NCBI RefSeq assembly: GCF_019977235.1
Contig: NZ_AP024646.1
Span: 4,216,001 to 4,280,000, forward strand
Source: Arthrobacter sp. StoSoilB5
GTDB taxonomy: Bacteria; Actinomycetota; Actinomycetes; Actinomycetales; Micrococcaceae
Reading direction: 5' to 3'
DNA length: 64,000 nt
Every line of letters begins with the position of its first letter. Within the stretch, counting starts at the first letter, position 1. Below the pieces are notes generated by a model that made no database searches, had not been told where the DNA came from, and was given only the letters and a program-made list of their open reading frames with translations. The position numbers and the translations under genes were made by a program. This document shows positions 44,367 through 53,602 of this stretch, piece by piece.

Positions 44367-45337
44367 CCACTGAGAATGGAGCGCTGACGAAAATGGGTTC
44401 GGCAGCCAAAACCCCCATAACAATTCCCCGGCACAATCCCGATCAACCCGTGGTGGCCTTCAAAGAAAAGGCGAAAAGGCGAAAGCCGTATGGTCAATGG
44501 GCCACTGCAGCCCTGATCCTCGCAACCATTGGCGCGTTCTGCTGGACGCAGGCCGGCAATGAAAAGCTCGACTGGGCCAGCGTGGGCCAGTTCATGTTCC
44601 ATCCAGCCATCCTCAAAGGCATAGCGGTCACGTTGGAACTCGCCGTTTTCAGCATGCTGATCTCGGTGGTTCTCGCCTTCGGCGTAGCCCTCATGTGCCA
44701 GAGCAGAAATCGTGTGGCGTCTGCAGTGGGCAAGCTTTATGTCTGGTTCTTCAGAGGCGTCCCCCTGCTTGTGCAGATCCTCATCTGGTTCAACCTGGCC
44801 GTGCTCTATCCCACCATCCTGGGCACGGACACGAACCAATTGATATCAGGCTTCACCGCAGGCCTTTGTGCGCTCTCACTGGCCGAATCCGGCTACATGG
44901 CCGAGATCATCCGAGGCGGCATTATCTCCGTCAACAAAGGCCAAACCGAGGCCGGACTGAGCATTGGCCTCACCCGGGGACAGGCACTTCGACGCATCGT
45001 GTTGCCCCAGACCATCCGGGTGATCATTCCGCCCACCGGCAACCAATTCATCGGACTGCTCAAGGCAAGCTCGTTGGTTTCGGCTATCGGCGGCAGCGAT
45101 CTGCTCACGCAAACCCAGCTGATCTACGGACAAAACTTCAAGATCGTTCCCCTGCTCATCGTCGCCACAGCTTGGTATCTCATCCTGGTCAGCATCGCCA
45201 GCGTGGGCCAATACTTCCTGGAGCGGAAGTTCAACCCGGACGGAGCGTCGGGGATGTCTTTTCGGCAACTCTTCACAGGCCGCGCAGCGGTGGCCCAACA
45301 GCAAACCCCACTCATCCAAAAGGCAGGAACGTCGTGA
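44363..45337 (+). CDS. Amino acid ABC transporter, permease
   Basis: 324 residues with a 50-residue cytoplasmic N-terminus and about five to six helices of the HisM/GlnP type (PF00528). The coupling EAA loop reads [20 protein letters not shown]. Only one permease gene is present, so the transporter is probably a homodimer. A C-terminal cytoplasmic tail of about 50 residues is longer than usual. GTGA overlap with the ATPase gene indicates coupled translation. Confidence 0.93.
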   Translation: MTTENGALTKMGSAAKTPITIPRHNPDQPVVAFKEKAKRRKPYGQWATAALILATIGAFCWTQAGNEKLDWASVGQFMFHPAILKGIAVTLELAVFSMLISVVLAFGVALMCQSRNRVASAVGKLYVWFFRGVPLLVQILIWFNLAVLYPTILGTDTNQLISGFTAGLCALSLAESGYMAEIIRGGIISVNKGQTEAGLSIGLTRGQALRRIVLPQTIRVIIPPTGNQFIGLLKASSLVSAIGGSDLLTQTQLIYGQNFKIVPLLIVATAWYLILVSIASVGQYFLERKFNPDGASGMSFRQLFTGRAAVAQQQTPLIQKAGTS

Positions 45338-46113
45338 CGGTACTTCAAACCCAGTCACCGTTGTTGGTGGCTCAGGAAATCAACAAGTGGCTTGGACGTA
45401 ACCACATTCTTCGCGGAGTGGACATGACGGTGGAGCCCGGTGAAATTGTCTGTGTCCTCGGCCCCTCAGGCTCCGGCAAGAGCACGCTGCTGAGGTGCAT
45501 CAACGGGCTCGAAGCAATCGAGTCCGGCACCATCAACGTAGGTGGCGACCGCGTGGGCTTCAAGACGCACAAGGGACAGCTGTACGAACATACCGAACAA
45601 GAGGCCGCGAAAATGCGCCAGAGGATTGGAATGGTTTTCCAGCATTTCAATCTTTTCAACCACATGACGGCCCTGCAAAACGTCACCTATGGTCCGCGAC
45701 GCGTCCTGGGACTGCCCAGGGCAGAGGCAACCAAGCAGGGACTCGACGCCCTGGACAAGGTTGGCTTGGCCTTGAAACGGGACTCCTACCCTGCCCAACT
45801 ATCAGGGGGACAGCAGCAACGCGTGGCAATCGCCCGCGCCCTCGCCATGAAGCCGCAACTGATGTTGTTCGACGAACCCACCAGCGCCTTGGACCCTGAA
45901 TTGGTGGGGGACGTCCTGGCGGTCATGAAGCGGGTTGCCGAGGAAGGGATGACGATGATCATCGTCACCCACGAAATCGGATTCGCCCGGGAGGTCGCGG
46001 ACAGAGTGGTGTTCATGGATGAAGGCCGGATTGTGGAATCAGGACCGGCGGCGCAGGTACTCGACAATCCGTCCAATGAGCGGACAGCCAATTTCCTTCG
46101 CCACGTCAAGTGA
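45334..46113 (+). CDS. Amino acid ABC transporter, ATP-binding protein
   Basis: A 259-residue ABC ATPase: Walker [11 protein letters not shown]-loop VFQHFNLF, signature LSGGQQQR, Walker [13 protein letters not shown] and switch His in VTHEIGFA. The FNLFxHMTALxN phrase is typical of GlnQ/HisP importers. An insertion of about 15 residues ([20 protein letters not shown]) after the first strand region is as in arginine/histidine systems. GTG 45334 is fixed by the GTGA junction. Confidence 0.95.
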   Translation: MTVLQTQSPLLVAQEINKWLGRNHILRGVDMTVEPGEIVCVLGPSGSGKSTLLRCINGLEAIESGTINVGGDRVGFKTHKGQLYEHTEQEAAKMRQRIGMVFQHFNLFNHMTALQNVTYGPRRVLGLPRAEATKQGLDALDKVGLALKRDSYPAQLSGGQQQRVAIARALAMKPQLMLFDEPTSALDPELVGDVLAVMKRVAEEGMTMIIVTHEIGFAREVADRVVFMDEGRIVESGPAAQVLDNPSNERTANFLRHVK

Positions 46114-46115
46114 AA

Positions 46116-46147
46116 GCGTGGGGTCCGGCAGCGCCCGGACCCCACGC
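46116..46147 (+). terminator. Hairpin after the ABC transporter operon
   Basis: A perfect 13-base stem (46116-46128 with 46135-46147, six-base loop) begins three bases after the ATPase stop. No U-tract follows, so it may attenuate rather than end the transcript before the GntR gene. Confidence 0.65.
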
Positions 46148-46170
46148 CACCAGAACAGGAACACCACCCT

Positions 46171-46878
46171 ATGACAGACCGTGAAGCCGTGGACGAGGTT
46201 CCAGTTTCAGCGTCACGTACAACTCTGGCCTATTTACACATCAGGGACCGGATCATCAGCGGGGACCTGACGCCCGGGACATGGCTCCGGGAGCGGGAGC
46301 TATCTTCCGAGCTCAACGTTTCCCGTGTGCCGGTGCGGGAAGCCCTGCTTCAGCTCGAAGCCGACGGTTTCACCACCACAGGGCCACGTCACGGTGCCGT
46401 TGTTCGACAAATGACCATTCAGGACGTCAATGAAGTATTCGATATCAGGCTCAGTATCGAAGTCTCAGCAGCCAGCATTGCTGCCAGGCAGGTAGCCGAT
46501 GGCGCCGACCCTGATCAGTTGCTGAAGGTCATGGCCCTTGCAGAGTCGCTCACCGACAGCAAGGACGCCGAACTGCGGGCGCGGACAAATATTGCCATTC
46601 ACGACGAAATCTTCCGGCTGACGGGCAATGAGCTGCTCACCTCCGTCATAAGGCCAGTCGCCAACCGCATGCGCTGGCTTTTCGGCAATGTGGTCCAACA
46701 GGACGCCGGGGTGCTCTGTCAGGAACACCGGGCACTGTGCCAGGCGATATGCATGGGGCAAGCAGAACTGGCCTCTGCCTTGGCCGTTGCCCACATCGAG
46801 CACAGCAGGGCTCCTGCCATTGCCCAGTTGGAAGGAAGACTTCCATCCCGCCGTCCCCAAACGGCACCAACCCCATAG
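46171..46878 (+). CDS. GntR family transcriptional regulator, FCD subfamily
   Basis: 235 residues. An N-terminal winged helix (LRERELSSELNVSRVPVREA) is followed by an all-helical FCD effector domain with the metal-site residues expected in FadR/VanR-like proteins (FDIRLSIEVSAASIAA, HDEIFRLTGN, EHRALCQAI). It is a likely repressor of the amidohydrolase/transporter operon, relieved by a carboxylate or amino acid. It lies 57 bases after the ATPase gene with the hairpin between, and 28 bases before the next gene. Confidence 0.93.
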   Translation: MTDREAVDEVPVSASRTTLAYLHIRDRIISGDLTPGTWLRERELSSELNVSRVPVREALLQLEADGFTTTGPRHGAVVRQMTIQDVNEVFDIRLSIEVSAASIAARQVADGADPDQLLKVMALAESLTDSKDAELRARTNIAIHDEIFRLTGNELLTSVIRPVANRMRWLFGNVVQQDAGVLCQEHRALCQAICMGQAELASALAVAHIEHSRAPAIAQLEGRLPSRRPQTAPTP

Positions 46879-46906
46879 CTCCTTGCATTCCGACACAGAG
46901 GCACTC

Positions 46907-47893
46907 ATGACACTTGTCCTGACAGCATCCACACTCGAATCCCTCGCCAGCATGACCGACACCATTACCGCCGTCGAACGCGGTTTTGGTGACATCGCCC
47001 GCGGCACTGCCCTTCAGCCCGGTCCGCTATCCCTGCACCTGCCGTCGTCGGAGGCGCGCTACCTCCTCATGGCTGGACTGGCAGAAAGCCAGGAGCTGGC
47101 GGCAGTGAAGCTGCTTTCCGATATCCCCGCGAACCGCGAGGACGGGCTGCCCACGCAGCGCTCCAGTATCCTGTTGGCTGATCGGCGGACAGGCGAAACA
47201 CTCGCACTTTTGGACGGGCGGGTGCCCACCCGAATTCGAACTGCGGCCGCGAGCGCCGTGGCCAGCAGGTTCCTTGCCCGCCCTGACAGTTCAACTCTGG
47301 GGCTGGTTGGCGCAGGAGCCCTGGCCATTGCCCACGTTGAAGCGTTGATGGCTGTTCTTCCCATCCGGAAGGTAGTGGTGTGGTCCCGAAGTGCGTCTAC
47401 AGTGGCGGCATTCGAGGCCAGGACCGCGCACCACCCGATCGAATTGGTAAGGGCCTCCAGTGTCCAGCAAGTTGTGGCGGAAGCCGACGTGCTCTGTACC
47501 CTGACGCCGTCCGTGGAGCCCTTGGTTCGTGGCGAATGGTTCCGTCCCGGACTCCACATCAATGCTGTCGGTGCCCGGCCACGTCCCACCCACCGGGAAA
47601 TCGATTCGGAGGGGATGCGACGGTCACGTGTGTTCGTGGACAGCATGCCTACGGCCATCGAGAAGTCGGGCGACCTCATGATGGCTGTGGCCGAAGGCGT
47701 CATAACGATAGACGACGTCGAGGGTGAGCTCAGCGCAGTCATCGCGGGCGGCTTGATGGGACGCGAAAGCGAGGACGATATTACGCTCTTCAATTCGGTG
47801 GGAATTGGGATGCTCGACCTGGCCATCGGCCGCCTGCTGTACGACGCTGCGGTCCTTCACGGATTGGGAACCAGCATCGATATGTCCCGGTGA
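46907..47893 (+). CDS. Ornithine cyclodeaminase / mu-crystallin family protein
   Basis: A 328-residue member of PF02423. It has the substrate-loop region AAVKLLSDIPANRE, TAAASAVASRFLARPDS, a Rossmann motif LGLVGAGALAIAHVEAL and HINAVGARPRPTHREID. Family members cyclise ornithine to proline with ammonia loss, or reduce cyclic imines such as pyrroline-2-carboxylate, or act as alanine dehydrogenases. ATG 46907 is the start. In this cluster it would convert the amino acid or imine released by import and hydrolysis. The exact reaction is unassigned. Confidence 0.88.
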   Translation: MTLVLTASTLESLASMTDTITAVERGFGDIARGTALQPGPLSLHLPSSEARYLLMAGLAESQELAAVKLLSDIPANREDGLPTQRSSILLADRRTGETLALLDGRVPTRIRTAAASAVASRFLARPDSSTLGLVGAGALAIAHVEALMAVLPIRKVVVWSRSASTVAAFEARTAHHPIELVRASSVQQVVAEADVLCTLTPSVEPLVRGEWFRPGLHINAVGARPRPTHREIDSEGMRRSRVFVDSMPTAIEKSGDLMMAVAEGVITIDDVEGELSAVIAGGLMGRESEDDITLFNSVGIGMLDLAIGRLLYDAAVLHGLGTSIDMSR

Positions 47894-48012
47894 TTGAAGA
47901 GCACAAACCACGTTCGAGGGCGACGCGCTTGACCTGGCCAACCGTGTCCCGCGCGCCAAACTCTCACCGCTGATGGATGCTCACCTATGTTCGTCATGTT
48001 GGATAATCGGGT

Positions 48013-48339
48013 ATGGGCGCAGAACTGCTGACAATTCCGGACTGTCCCCATGCTGCGGCCGCTAAGGACCTCTTCGAGCGGGCACTGAGGTTGGCCGGAA
48101 GTTCCGGAGGCTTAGTGCTGATAGTGGTGGACTCCGAGGAGGAAGCGGCCTCGCTGGGGTTCCGAGGCTCCCCAACGTTCCGGCTCGACGGACAGGACCT
48201 CTTTCCCGTCCTCGGAGGCCCCGCCCTGAGCTGCCGGATCTATCGAACGACCGATGGCGCCGGAAGCCTCCCGGATCTGAAATCGCTCCGAACGGCGGTT
48301 GAGGAGCGACTAAATGGCAATGCGCTCAGGGGCGGGTGA
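48013..48339 (+). CDS. Thioredoxin-fold-like small protein
   Basis: 108 residues with LTIPDCPHAAAAKDLFERAL at the N-terminus, a beta strand VLIVVDSEEEAASLGFRGSPTF and a cis-Pro-like GSPTFRLDG turn, as in thioredoxin-fold proteins. Only one cysteine occupies the CxxC position (CPHA), so disulphide exchange would need another partner; a second cysteine lies in LSCRIY. Similar small proteins are common in actinobacteria and unassigned. It overlaps the convergent aldo/keto reductase gene by 14 bases. Confidence 0.75.
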   Translation: MGAELLTIPDCPHAAAAKDLFERALRLAGSSGGLVLIVVDSEEEAASLGFRGSPTFRLDGQDLFPVLGGPALSCRIYRTTDGAGSLPDLKSLRTAVEERLNGNALRGG

Positions 48340-49324
48340 GGAACGATTCGACTTTCCCCGGGTCCCGCTCGATGACCGGCTCCAGGACCTGATCAATTCT
48401 GCTGAGGAGTTCAGCATCAAGTTTCATGCCCGACGCCGTGGCGTTGTCCACCAGTTGACCGGGCTTGGACGCCCCAACGATTGCCGCCGCTACGTTGTTG
48501 TTCTGCAGGACCCAGGCCACTGCCAAGGCGGCCATGGATAGTCCTGCTTCATTGGCAATCGGCTGCAATGCCTGGACCTTCTCCAGTACCTCCGGGCGCA
48601 TGAACTTGTGGTCGTCTTTCAAGGCGCCGTCCTCGGAGGTGAAGCGCGAATCGGCGGGCGCAGCGTTGCCGGGAATGTACTTTCCTGTAAGGACGCCCTG
48701 GGCCAACGGGGACCAGCAAATCTGCCCCAAGCCCAGCTCCTCACTGGTGGGAACGACTTCCTCCTCGATGACCCGCCACAGCATTGAGTACTGGGGTTGG
48801 TTCGAAATCAGGCCGATGCCAAGGTCTTTGGCGAGTTTGGCGCCAGCCCGGATCTCGTCCGGCGTCCATTCGGAAACACCGATGTAGAGTGCCTTGCCTG
48901 CCCGGACAATGTCCGCAAATGCCTGCATCGTCTCCTCAAGCGGCGTCTCATAGTCGTAGCGGTGGGCTTGGTAGAGGTCAACGTAATCCGTACCGAGCCT
49001 GCGCAACGAGCCGTTGATTGACTCCATCACGTGCTTTCGAGAGAGCCCGCGATCGTTCTTTCCCTCTCCTGTAGGAAAGTAGACCTTGGTGAAAATCTCC
49101 AAGCCTTCACGTCGGACTCCCATGAGGGCCTCGCCCAAGGCCGATTCTGCCCGGGTTCCCGCGTAAGCGTCGGCAGTATCGAAGGTGGTGATCCCAAGAT
49201 CCAGTGCTTGCCTTACGCACGATGTCGCCGCGTCCTGGTCGATCTGTTCTCCGTGGGTGACCCAGTTGCCGTAGGCCAGTTCACTGACGTACATGCCGGA
49301 GGCGCCAAGCTTGCGATATTCCAT
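48326..49324 (-). CDS. Aldo/keto reductase
   Basis: A 332-residue NADPH-dependent reductase of the Kv-beta-like AKR group. It has GITTFDTADAYAG (Asp and Tyr of the tetrad), the catalytic Lys in EIFTKVYF, His in YQAHRYD, and the cofactor-binding SPLAQGVLTGKY. It lies 30 bases downstream of the LacI regulator gene, so probably belongs to its regulon and acts on a sugar-derived aldehyde or similar carbonyl. AGAGGA precedes ATG 49324. Confidence 0.92.
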   Translation of the reverse strand: MEYRKLGASGMYVSELAYGNWVTHGEQIDQDAATSCVRQALDLGITTFDTADAYAGTRAESALGEALMGVRREGLEIFTKVYFPTGEGKNDRGLSRKHVMESINGSLRRLGTDYVDLYQAHRYDYETPLEETMQAFADIVRAGKALYIGVSEWTPDEIRAGAKLAKDLGIGLISNQPQYSMLWRVIEEEVVPTSEELGLGQICWSPLAQGVLTGKYIPGNAAPADSRFTSEDGALKDDHKFMRPEVLEKVQALQPIANEAGLSMAALAVAWVLQNNNVAAAIVGASKPGQLVDNATASGMKLDAELLSRIDQVLEPVIERDPGKVESFLTRP

Positions 49325-49354
49325 GGTTTGAATCCTCTTCGCTAGGTGTGGTTC

Positions 49355-50401
49355 TTAAGTGCGTGGCGTGACAGTTCGCCTGCCACGCAAGGGAAATGGC
49401 GGCGCTGTGGTACCGCGAACAACCAGTTGCGCCGACAACACCAAATCCGGCTCCGCACCGGCGTCGGGCGTGATCAAAGCCAGCAGCCGGCGCGCAGTTT
49501 CAGATCCCTGCATGGCGACCGCATGGTCCATGGTGGTCAGGTCAAGAATTTCGGAGAGCTCGTGATTATCGAAACCAATGACCGACATGTCACCCGGAAC
49601 GTCGATTCCCCCGGCCTTTAGGGTGCGCAGCACGCCGAAAGCCATCTCGTCGGACGCCACGAAGACAGCAGTAGGAGCCACTTCCGTGCACAACAGCCGG
49701 GCCATGGCCCTTGATCCGCCGGCCGTTGTATTTTCCTCGTGGACTTCAAGGTCTTGAGTGGGCTCCAGCCCTGCCTCAGCCAGGGCTTCACGGTAGCCCT
49801 TCAAACGCTCGGCTGGCGGGATGCCTCCAAGCGTGCTGTCCGCCGCCTCGCGGATTCCGACGAAGGCGATCCGATCGTGCCCCAGGTTGAGCAGATGCCG
49901 CACAGCTGCGCGTCCAGCTGCTCGGTCGTCCACTCGAACACCGGAGCGGCCCGGAACCCCGGAGCCCAAGAATGCAACTGGCAGGTTCTGGGCTTCAAGA
50001 GTGGCAAGCTCCTCCGGAGTCGGTTGCAAGGCAAAGATCAGCACGCCGTCTGCCCTTCCGGCGAGGCTCGATCCAGCGAAGAAGCGCTGCCGCGCGGGGG
50101 CGTCTGCGAGTTCGTACAACAAGACGTCAAAGCCGGCCTCGCGAAGAACCCGCCCGGCCGACGCAAGCACCTGGCCGAAGAACCATTTGGAGAGGTTAGG
50201 GGTAACAATCGCGATGGCTCCCGTCCTGCCAGTTGCCAGGCGGGAGCCGGCAAGGGATGGAACATAGCCGAGTTCTTTAGCGATTCTTTGCACGCGCTTG
50301 CGCGTGTCAAGTGAAACACCAGGGACATCCCGTAAGGCACGCGAAACGGTGGATACAGACACATTAGCGAGTTCGGCGACCGCTTCCACTGTTGAGGGCA
50401 T
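49355..50401 (-). CDS. LacI family transcriptional regulator
   Basis: 348 residues with the LacI helix-turn-helix at the very N-terminus (AVAELANVSVSTVSRALRDV), hinge helix (RVQRIAKELGYVPS), and a periplasmic-binding-like sugar domain (AIAIVTPNLSKWFFGQVL, VAFLGSGVPGRSGVRVD, IGFDNHELSEILDLTTMDH). It most likely represses itself and the adjacent aldo/keto reductase in response to a sugar. A perfect palindrome of the GalR/LacI kind lies about 35 bases before its start. Confidence 0.94.
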   Translation of the reverse strand: MPSTVEAVAELANVSVSTVSRALRDVPGVSLDTRKRVQRIAKELGYVPSLAGSRLATGRTGAIAIVTPNLSKWFFGQVLASAGRVLREAGFDVLLYELADAPARQRFFAGSSLAGRADGVLIFALQPTPEELATLEAQNLPVAFLGSGVPGRSGVRVDDRAAGRAAVRHLLNLGHDRIAFVGIREAADSTLGGIPPAERLKGYREALAEAGLEPTQDLEVHEENTTAGGSRAMARLLCTEVAPTAVFVASDEMAFGVLRTLKAGGIDVPGDMSVIGFDNHELSEILDLTTMDHAVAMQGSETARRLLALITPDAGAEPDLVLSAQLVVRGTTAPPFPLRGRRTVTPRT

Positions 50402-50433
50402 GAGAACGACGGTAGTGCCATGACGAAGTTAAC

Positions 50434-50466
50434 GCAAGCGCTTGCAAGCGCGATTCGCGCGCTTGC
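50434..50466. promoter_or_regulatory. LacI/GalR-type operator cluster
   Basis: GCAAGCGCTTGC (50434-50445) is a perfect 12-base palindrome with the CG centre typical of LacI/GalR sites. Overlapping it, GCAAGCGCG (50444-50452) pairs with CGCGCTTGC (50458-50466). The region lies 33 bases upstream of the LacI gene and about 110 bases ahead of the divergent secreted protein gene, so both may be controlled. Confidence 0.7.
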
Positions 50467-50576
50467 ATTCCTCCAAGCCCGGGTGGGAACATTCGGCCTA
50501 TTGCCATGCCTCCTGGGCGAGAGCTTAATGGTGCTCGGGGCGCCGCCCGACGCTCCTGTCTTCGGAGGAGAGAACC

Positions 50577-50888
50577 ATGAAGCTGACGACAAAATCACTC
50601 GCAGTTATCGGCATCGCATTCGCGGGAACTCTAGGACTCGCACCGGCTGCGTCAGCAACAATCCACCCCATCGTCGAATCGTTCGACTGTGCCAGCCAAA
50701 CCGCTTTTGATAACCATCCATTGGGAGACGTTGCCGAGGTTCCGGGCGTGACCCCAGGATATGGCAACCACTCCACCAACAGTGATCTCGCGTCCCTGTC
50801 AGCCACGACCAAGGGATTCACCGATTTCACAAGTCCAGCGTGGTCTGACTTCAAGCTCAACGGAACCTGCGGCCAGGTTGGCCGCTAG
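50577..50888 (+). CDS. Small secreted protein of unknown function
   Basis: 103 residues with a clear Sec signal peptide (MKLTTKSLAVIGIAFAGTLG, cleavage near ASA-TI). The mature part of about 75 residues has two cysteines (FDCASQT and NGTCGQVG) that could form one disulphide, and no membrane helix. AGGAGAG precedes ATG 50577. It is divergent from the LacI gene. Similar short secreted proteins occur in Arthrobacter without assigned role. Confidence 0.75.
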   Translation: MKLTTKSLAVIGIAFAGTLGLAPAASATIHPIVESFDCASQTAFDNHPLGDVAEVPGVTPGYGNHSTNSDLASLSATTKGFTDFTSPAWSDFKLNGTCGQVGR

Positions 50889-50898
50889 GTGGGAAGGA

Positions 50899-50926
50899 GC
50901 GCGACCCCTACTGGGAGGGGTCTCGC
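50899..50926. terminator. Hairpin between convergent genes
   Basis: GCGCGACCCCT (50899-50909) pairs with AGGGGTCTCGC (50916-50926), one mismatch, six-base loop. It sits between the stop codons of the small secreted protein gene and selO, and may serve both strands. U-tracts are weak. Confidence 0.55.
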
Positions 50927-50947
50927 AACAATCGCTTTATCCGGTCT

Positions 50948-52411
50948 TTACGTGCCGCAGAAGGTCCGGTAGGGGCCGAAGCTCTCCGGCGCAGGCGCGG
51001 CGTACTTTTCCAAGCCCGGGCGCTCGCTGTACGGGGAAGCTACTGCTTCGATCAACCGTTCCGTCGGGCCCATGTCCCCCTCTGTTGCCGCAGTGAGCGC
51101 TTCTTCCACCAAGTGGTTGCGTGGGATATAGATCGGGTTGACCCGGTCCATGGCGTCAGCATCCGGCGTCACAGCCTGCCAACGTTCCAGCCATGCATCG
51201 AACGCTGCCAGGTCAAGGATCATGCGGCGGGCGGGTTCAACCTCCCCGCGGGCTGCCTTACTGAGGCTTTGGAAGAACGATGTGTAGTCCGCCCGTGACT
51301 CCTGAACCAGCTCAAGCAGGTCATCCACCAAAGGTGAGGCAACGCCGTCGTCAATTACCTCAGGTAGCCCAAGCTTGGCCCTCATGCCGTTGAACCATGT
51401 GGCGCTGTACTGCTCGCGGAACCCGTTGAGTGCCTCGACGGCAAGGGTCACCGCCTGCTCCTCATCCTCGTGGATGAGAGGCGCGATTGATTCGGCGAAA
51501 CGGGCAAGGTTCCACTCCGCAACCAGCGGTTGGTTGCGGTAGGCATAACGTCCTGTTTCATCGATGGAGCTGTATACCGCTCCGGGGTCGAAGCCTTCCA
51601 TGAAGGCGCATGGACCGTAGTCGATGGTTTCGCCAGAGATTGTCATGTTGTCGGTATTCATGACACCGTGCACGAATCCGATGAGCATCCACTGGGCCAC
51701 CAGTTTCGCTTGGACCGATATGACGTCCTGGAGGAGGCCAAGGTACCGGTTGGCTTCCGCTTCCGACGACGGGTGGTGGCGTTCGATCGCGTGGTCGGCA
51801 AGGCGGCGCAACAGATCCATGTCATTGGTGGCCCTGGCGTATTGGAAACTGCCTACCCGCAGATGACTGCTGGCAACCCGCGTCAGGACGGCGCCCGGCA
51901 GGAGAGTCTCGCGCTGAACCGGGCGGCCCGTCGCGACGACGGCAAGGGACCTCGTAGTGGGAATGCCCAAAGCATGCATCGACTCACTCACGATGTACTC
52001 GCGCAGCATGGGACCAACCACCGCCTGGCCGTCACCGTTCCGGGCAAAGGGCGTCCGGCCCGAGCCCTTGAGGTGGACGTCGCGGAGCCTCCCGTCAGCG
52101 CCGGCGATCTCACCCAGCAGGAGGGCACGCCCGTCCCCCAATCGGGGTGAGTACCAACCGAACTGGTGTCCCGAGTACGCCTGAGCCACGGGACTCGAGT
52201 CCTCCGGGATGGCATTACCGATCAGCAGCCGTATACCCTCCGGTCCCTGGAGAAGAACCGGATCAAGACCAAGCTCGACGGCGAGGGCCTCGTTGAGCAT
52301 GAGAAGCTGCGGGTCCGGAGCCTCCTCCGCCCGCCAAGGAATAGCCATCTCGGGCAAGTCCCGGGCGAAATAGCCCTCAAACGTGATAGTGGCATGCGCA
52401 ATTTCGCTCAT
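50948..52411 (-). CDS. selO: Protein adenylyltransferase SelO (YdiU/UPF0061)
   Basis: About 487 residues matching the pseudokinase SelO, which transfers AMP to Ser/Thr/Tyr of target proteins. Seen here are [51 protein letters not shown] (metal-binding Asn and Asp) and DYGPCAFME. The C-terminus ends TFCGT, retaining the conserved penultimate-region cysteine that is selenocysteine in animals. ATG 52411 is preferred over TTG 52417. SelO has been linked to the redox stress response. It stands alone, 47 bases downstream of the dehydrogenase gene. Confidence 0.95.
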   Translation of the reverse strand: MSEIAHATITFEGYFARDLPEMAIPWRAEEAPDPQLLMLNEALAVELGLDPVLLQGPEGIRLLIGNAIPEDSSPVAQAYSGHQFGWYSPRLGDGRALLLGEIAGADGRLRDVHLKGSGRTPFARNGDGQAVVGPMLREYIVSESMHALGIPTTRSLAVVATGRPVQRETLLPGAVLTRVASSHLRVGSFQYARATNDMDLLRRLADHAIERHHPSSEAEANRYLGLLQDVISVQAKLVAQWMLIGFVHGVMNTDNMTISGETIDYGPCAFMEGFDPGAVYSSIDETGRYAYRNQPLVAEWNLARFAESIAPLIHEDEEQAVTLAVEALNGFREQYSATWFNGMRAKLGLPEVIDDGVASPLVDDLLELVQESRADYTSFFQSLSKAARGEVEPARRMILDLAAFDAWLERWQAVTPDADAMDRVNPIYIPRNHLVEEALTAATEGDMGPTERLIEAVASPYSERPGLEKYAAPAPESFGPYRTFCGT

Positions 52412-52458
52412 ACCCAAGGATATCGATGTGGGAAGGGGTGCCGCAGGGAAGGAGGAAC

Positions 52459-53256
52459 TTAGATCATTCCACCGCGCGCGCCGACGATCAGTTCCAAGGA
52501 CCGGAGCACAGCGAACGGGACAACGCCGCTGGTGCGCGGGTTTTGCGGCGATACTTTGTTGCGGATTTCAAAGCGGTAATTCCCGCTGTTTCCTGAAGCC
52601 TCGATCAAGTGCGTAGTAAGCTCGGCCGCCGGGTCGGCTCGTACAGACACAGCCACAGAGTCCCAGTCGTCTACCGCCAGGGCGACGGCGGCTGCCACGT
52701 TGAGCGACTTTGGAAACAATTGTGTGGCTCGGGCGGCGGACCCAGCAAAGATCTCGATGGGGCCGGCCGTCTTCCGAATGCGATCAGCCTCAACCTCGTC
52801 CATCCACGGCTGAATCAGGGAACCCGGGAGCTTGGTTGTGGTTATCCTGACGGCGTCATAGCCCGTTGCGCGGGCGCCCGACGCCAACAGATCCAGGCCA
52901 CCTATGGAACCCGAGGTCAAGAAAAGCCTGCCAGGGCCTGCGGAGAGCAATCGCTGTGAGAGGTTAGGGTCCGCAAGCGCCCCGAGCGATGTAGCGAGCA
53001 GATCTACGCCCGCAGAAAGCACAGCCTCGCCATGCTCGATCAGGGCCTCCTGGCCCGCACATTCAACCAGCAGGTCGCAGCGCTCCAACGCCTCTGCTAT
53101 CTCCACCTGCGCCGCCGGCGCGTTTTGTATGGCCGTGCGGCTGATGATTGCCTCAAGGGTGGCCCCCTTGACTTTTCCAGCGGCAATGTCAGCAGCGACA
53201 CGAGCCCCAATGGCTCCATGTCCGATTATTCCGATCCTGCGGGTTACCGGCTTCAT
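52459..53256 (-). CDS. Aspartate dehydrogenase-like protein (NadX/DUF108)
   Basis: 265 residues: N-terminal Rossmann fold ([13 protein letters not shown], residues 8-20), [19 protein letters not shown], and the C-terminal domain with [13 protein letters not shown] and [33 protein letters not shown] block. Family members oxidise L-aspartate to iminoaspartate with NAD(P). No nadA or nadC is near, so a role in amino acid catabolism is as likely as NAD synthesis. AAAGGAA lies five bases before ATG 53256. A short open stretch ends 10 bases upstream, which may be a gene remnant. Confidence 0.85.
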   Translation of the reverse strand: MKPVTRRIGIIGHGAIGARVAADIAAGKVKGATLEAIISRTAIQNAPAAQVEIAEALERCDLLVECAGQEALIEHGEAVLSAGVDLLATSLGALADPNLSQRLLSAGPGRLFLTSGSIGGLDLLASGARATGYDAVRITTTKLPGSLIQPWMDEVEADRIRKTAGPIEIFAGSAARATQLFPKSLNVAAAVALAVDDWDSVAVSVRADPAAELTTHLIEASGNSGNYRFEIRNKVSPQNPRTSGVVPFAVLRSLELIVGARGGMI

Positions 53257-53265
53257 TCGATTCCT

Positions 53266-53409
53266 TTATTGACGGAGTGGATGGACGATCGGTGCAATGA
53301 TCGTCCAGACGTGCAGCCCAGGTTCGCCAGCAGGGGAAGCCTTTGGGTCATAGGCGATGATCGAGGCCTCAGCATTTGTCACCAGCACCGCCAGCCGATC
53401 TCCTCGTGG
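53266..53409 (-). pseudogene. Possible remnant of an upstream operon gene
   Basis: A 47-codon open stretch on the minus strand, with a TGA immediately before it, ends in TAA 10 bases before the dehydrogenase start. Its translation (GDRLAVLVTNAEASIIAYDP ... GLHVWTIIAP) looks protein-like and in coding style, but has no start or ribosome site. Upstream sequence continues the frame for 15 codons (EVICPGGISAICSPV) before degenerating. The parent family was not recognised. Confidence 0.3.
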
Positions 53410-53602
53410 TCAGACCGGCGAGCATATTGCGCTGATGCCACCAGGGCAGATTACTTCAGTAGTCATTATCTTATTGCTGAGATGATTTCCGGGCAAGACT
53501 TCATTTTGGTGAGAGTGATGCGTCTGGAAGATCGGCCAGCGGTGAATGTGGCCTATCCGATTCGGCGCGCTAACTACTTAGGCGTGTACTCATGACAAGC
53601 CC
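53410..53602. other. Rest of the gap between nadX-like and TetR genes
   Basis: Together with the remnant above this makes a 346-base stretch without an intact gene. Open frames on both strands are short and lack ribosome sites. The AT content is higher than in flanking genes, and no inverted repeat was found. Confidence 0.5.

Noticed and set aside
53032..53595. 187-codon plus-strand frame over the dehydrogenase start and following gap
   Set aside because: Half lies antisense to a clear gene, and the remainder has no ribosome site, hydrophobic pattern or recognisable motif.
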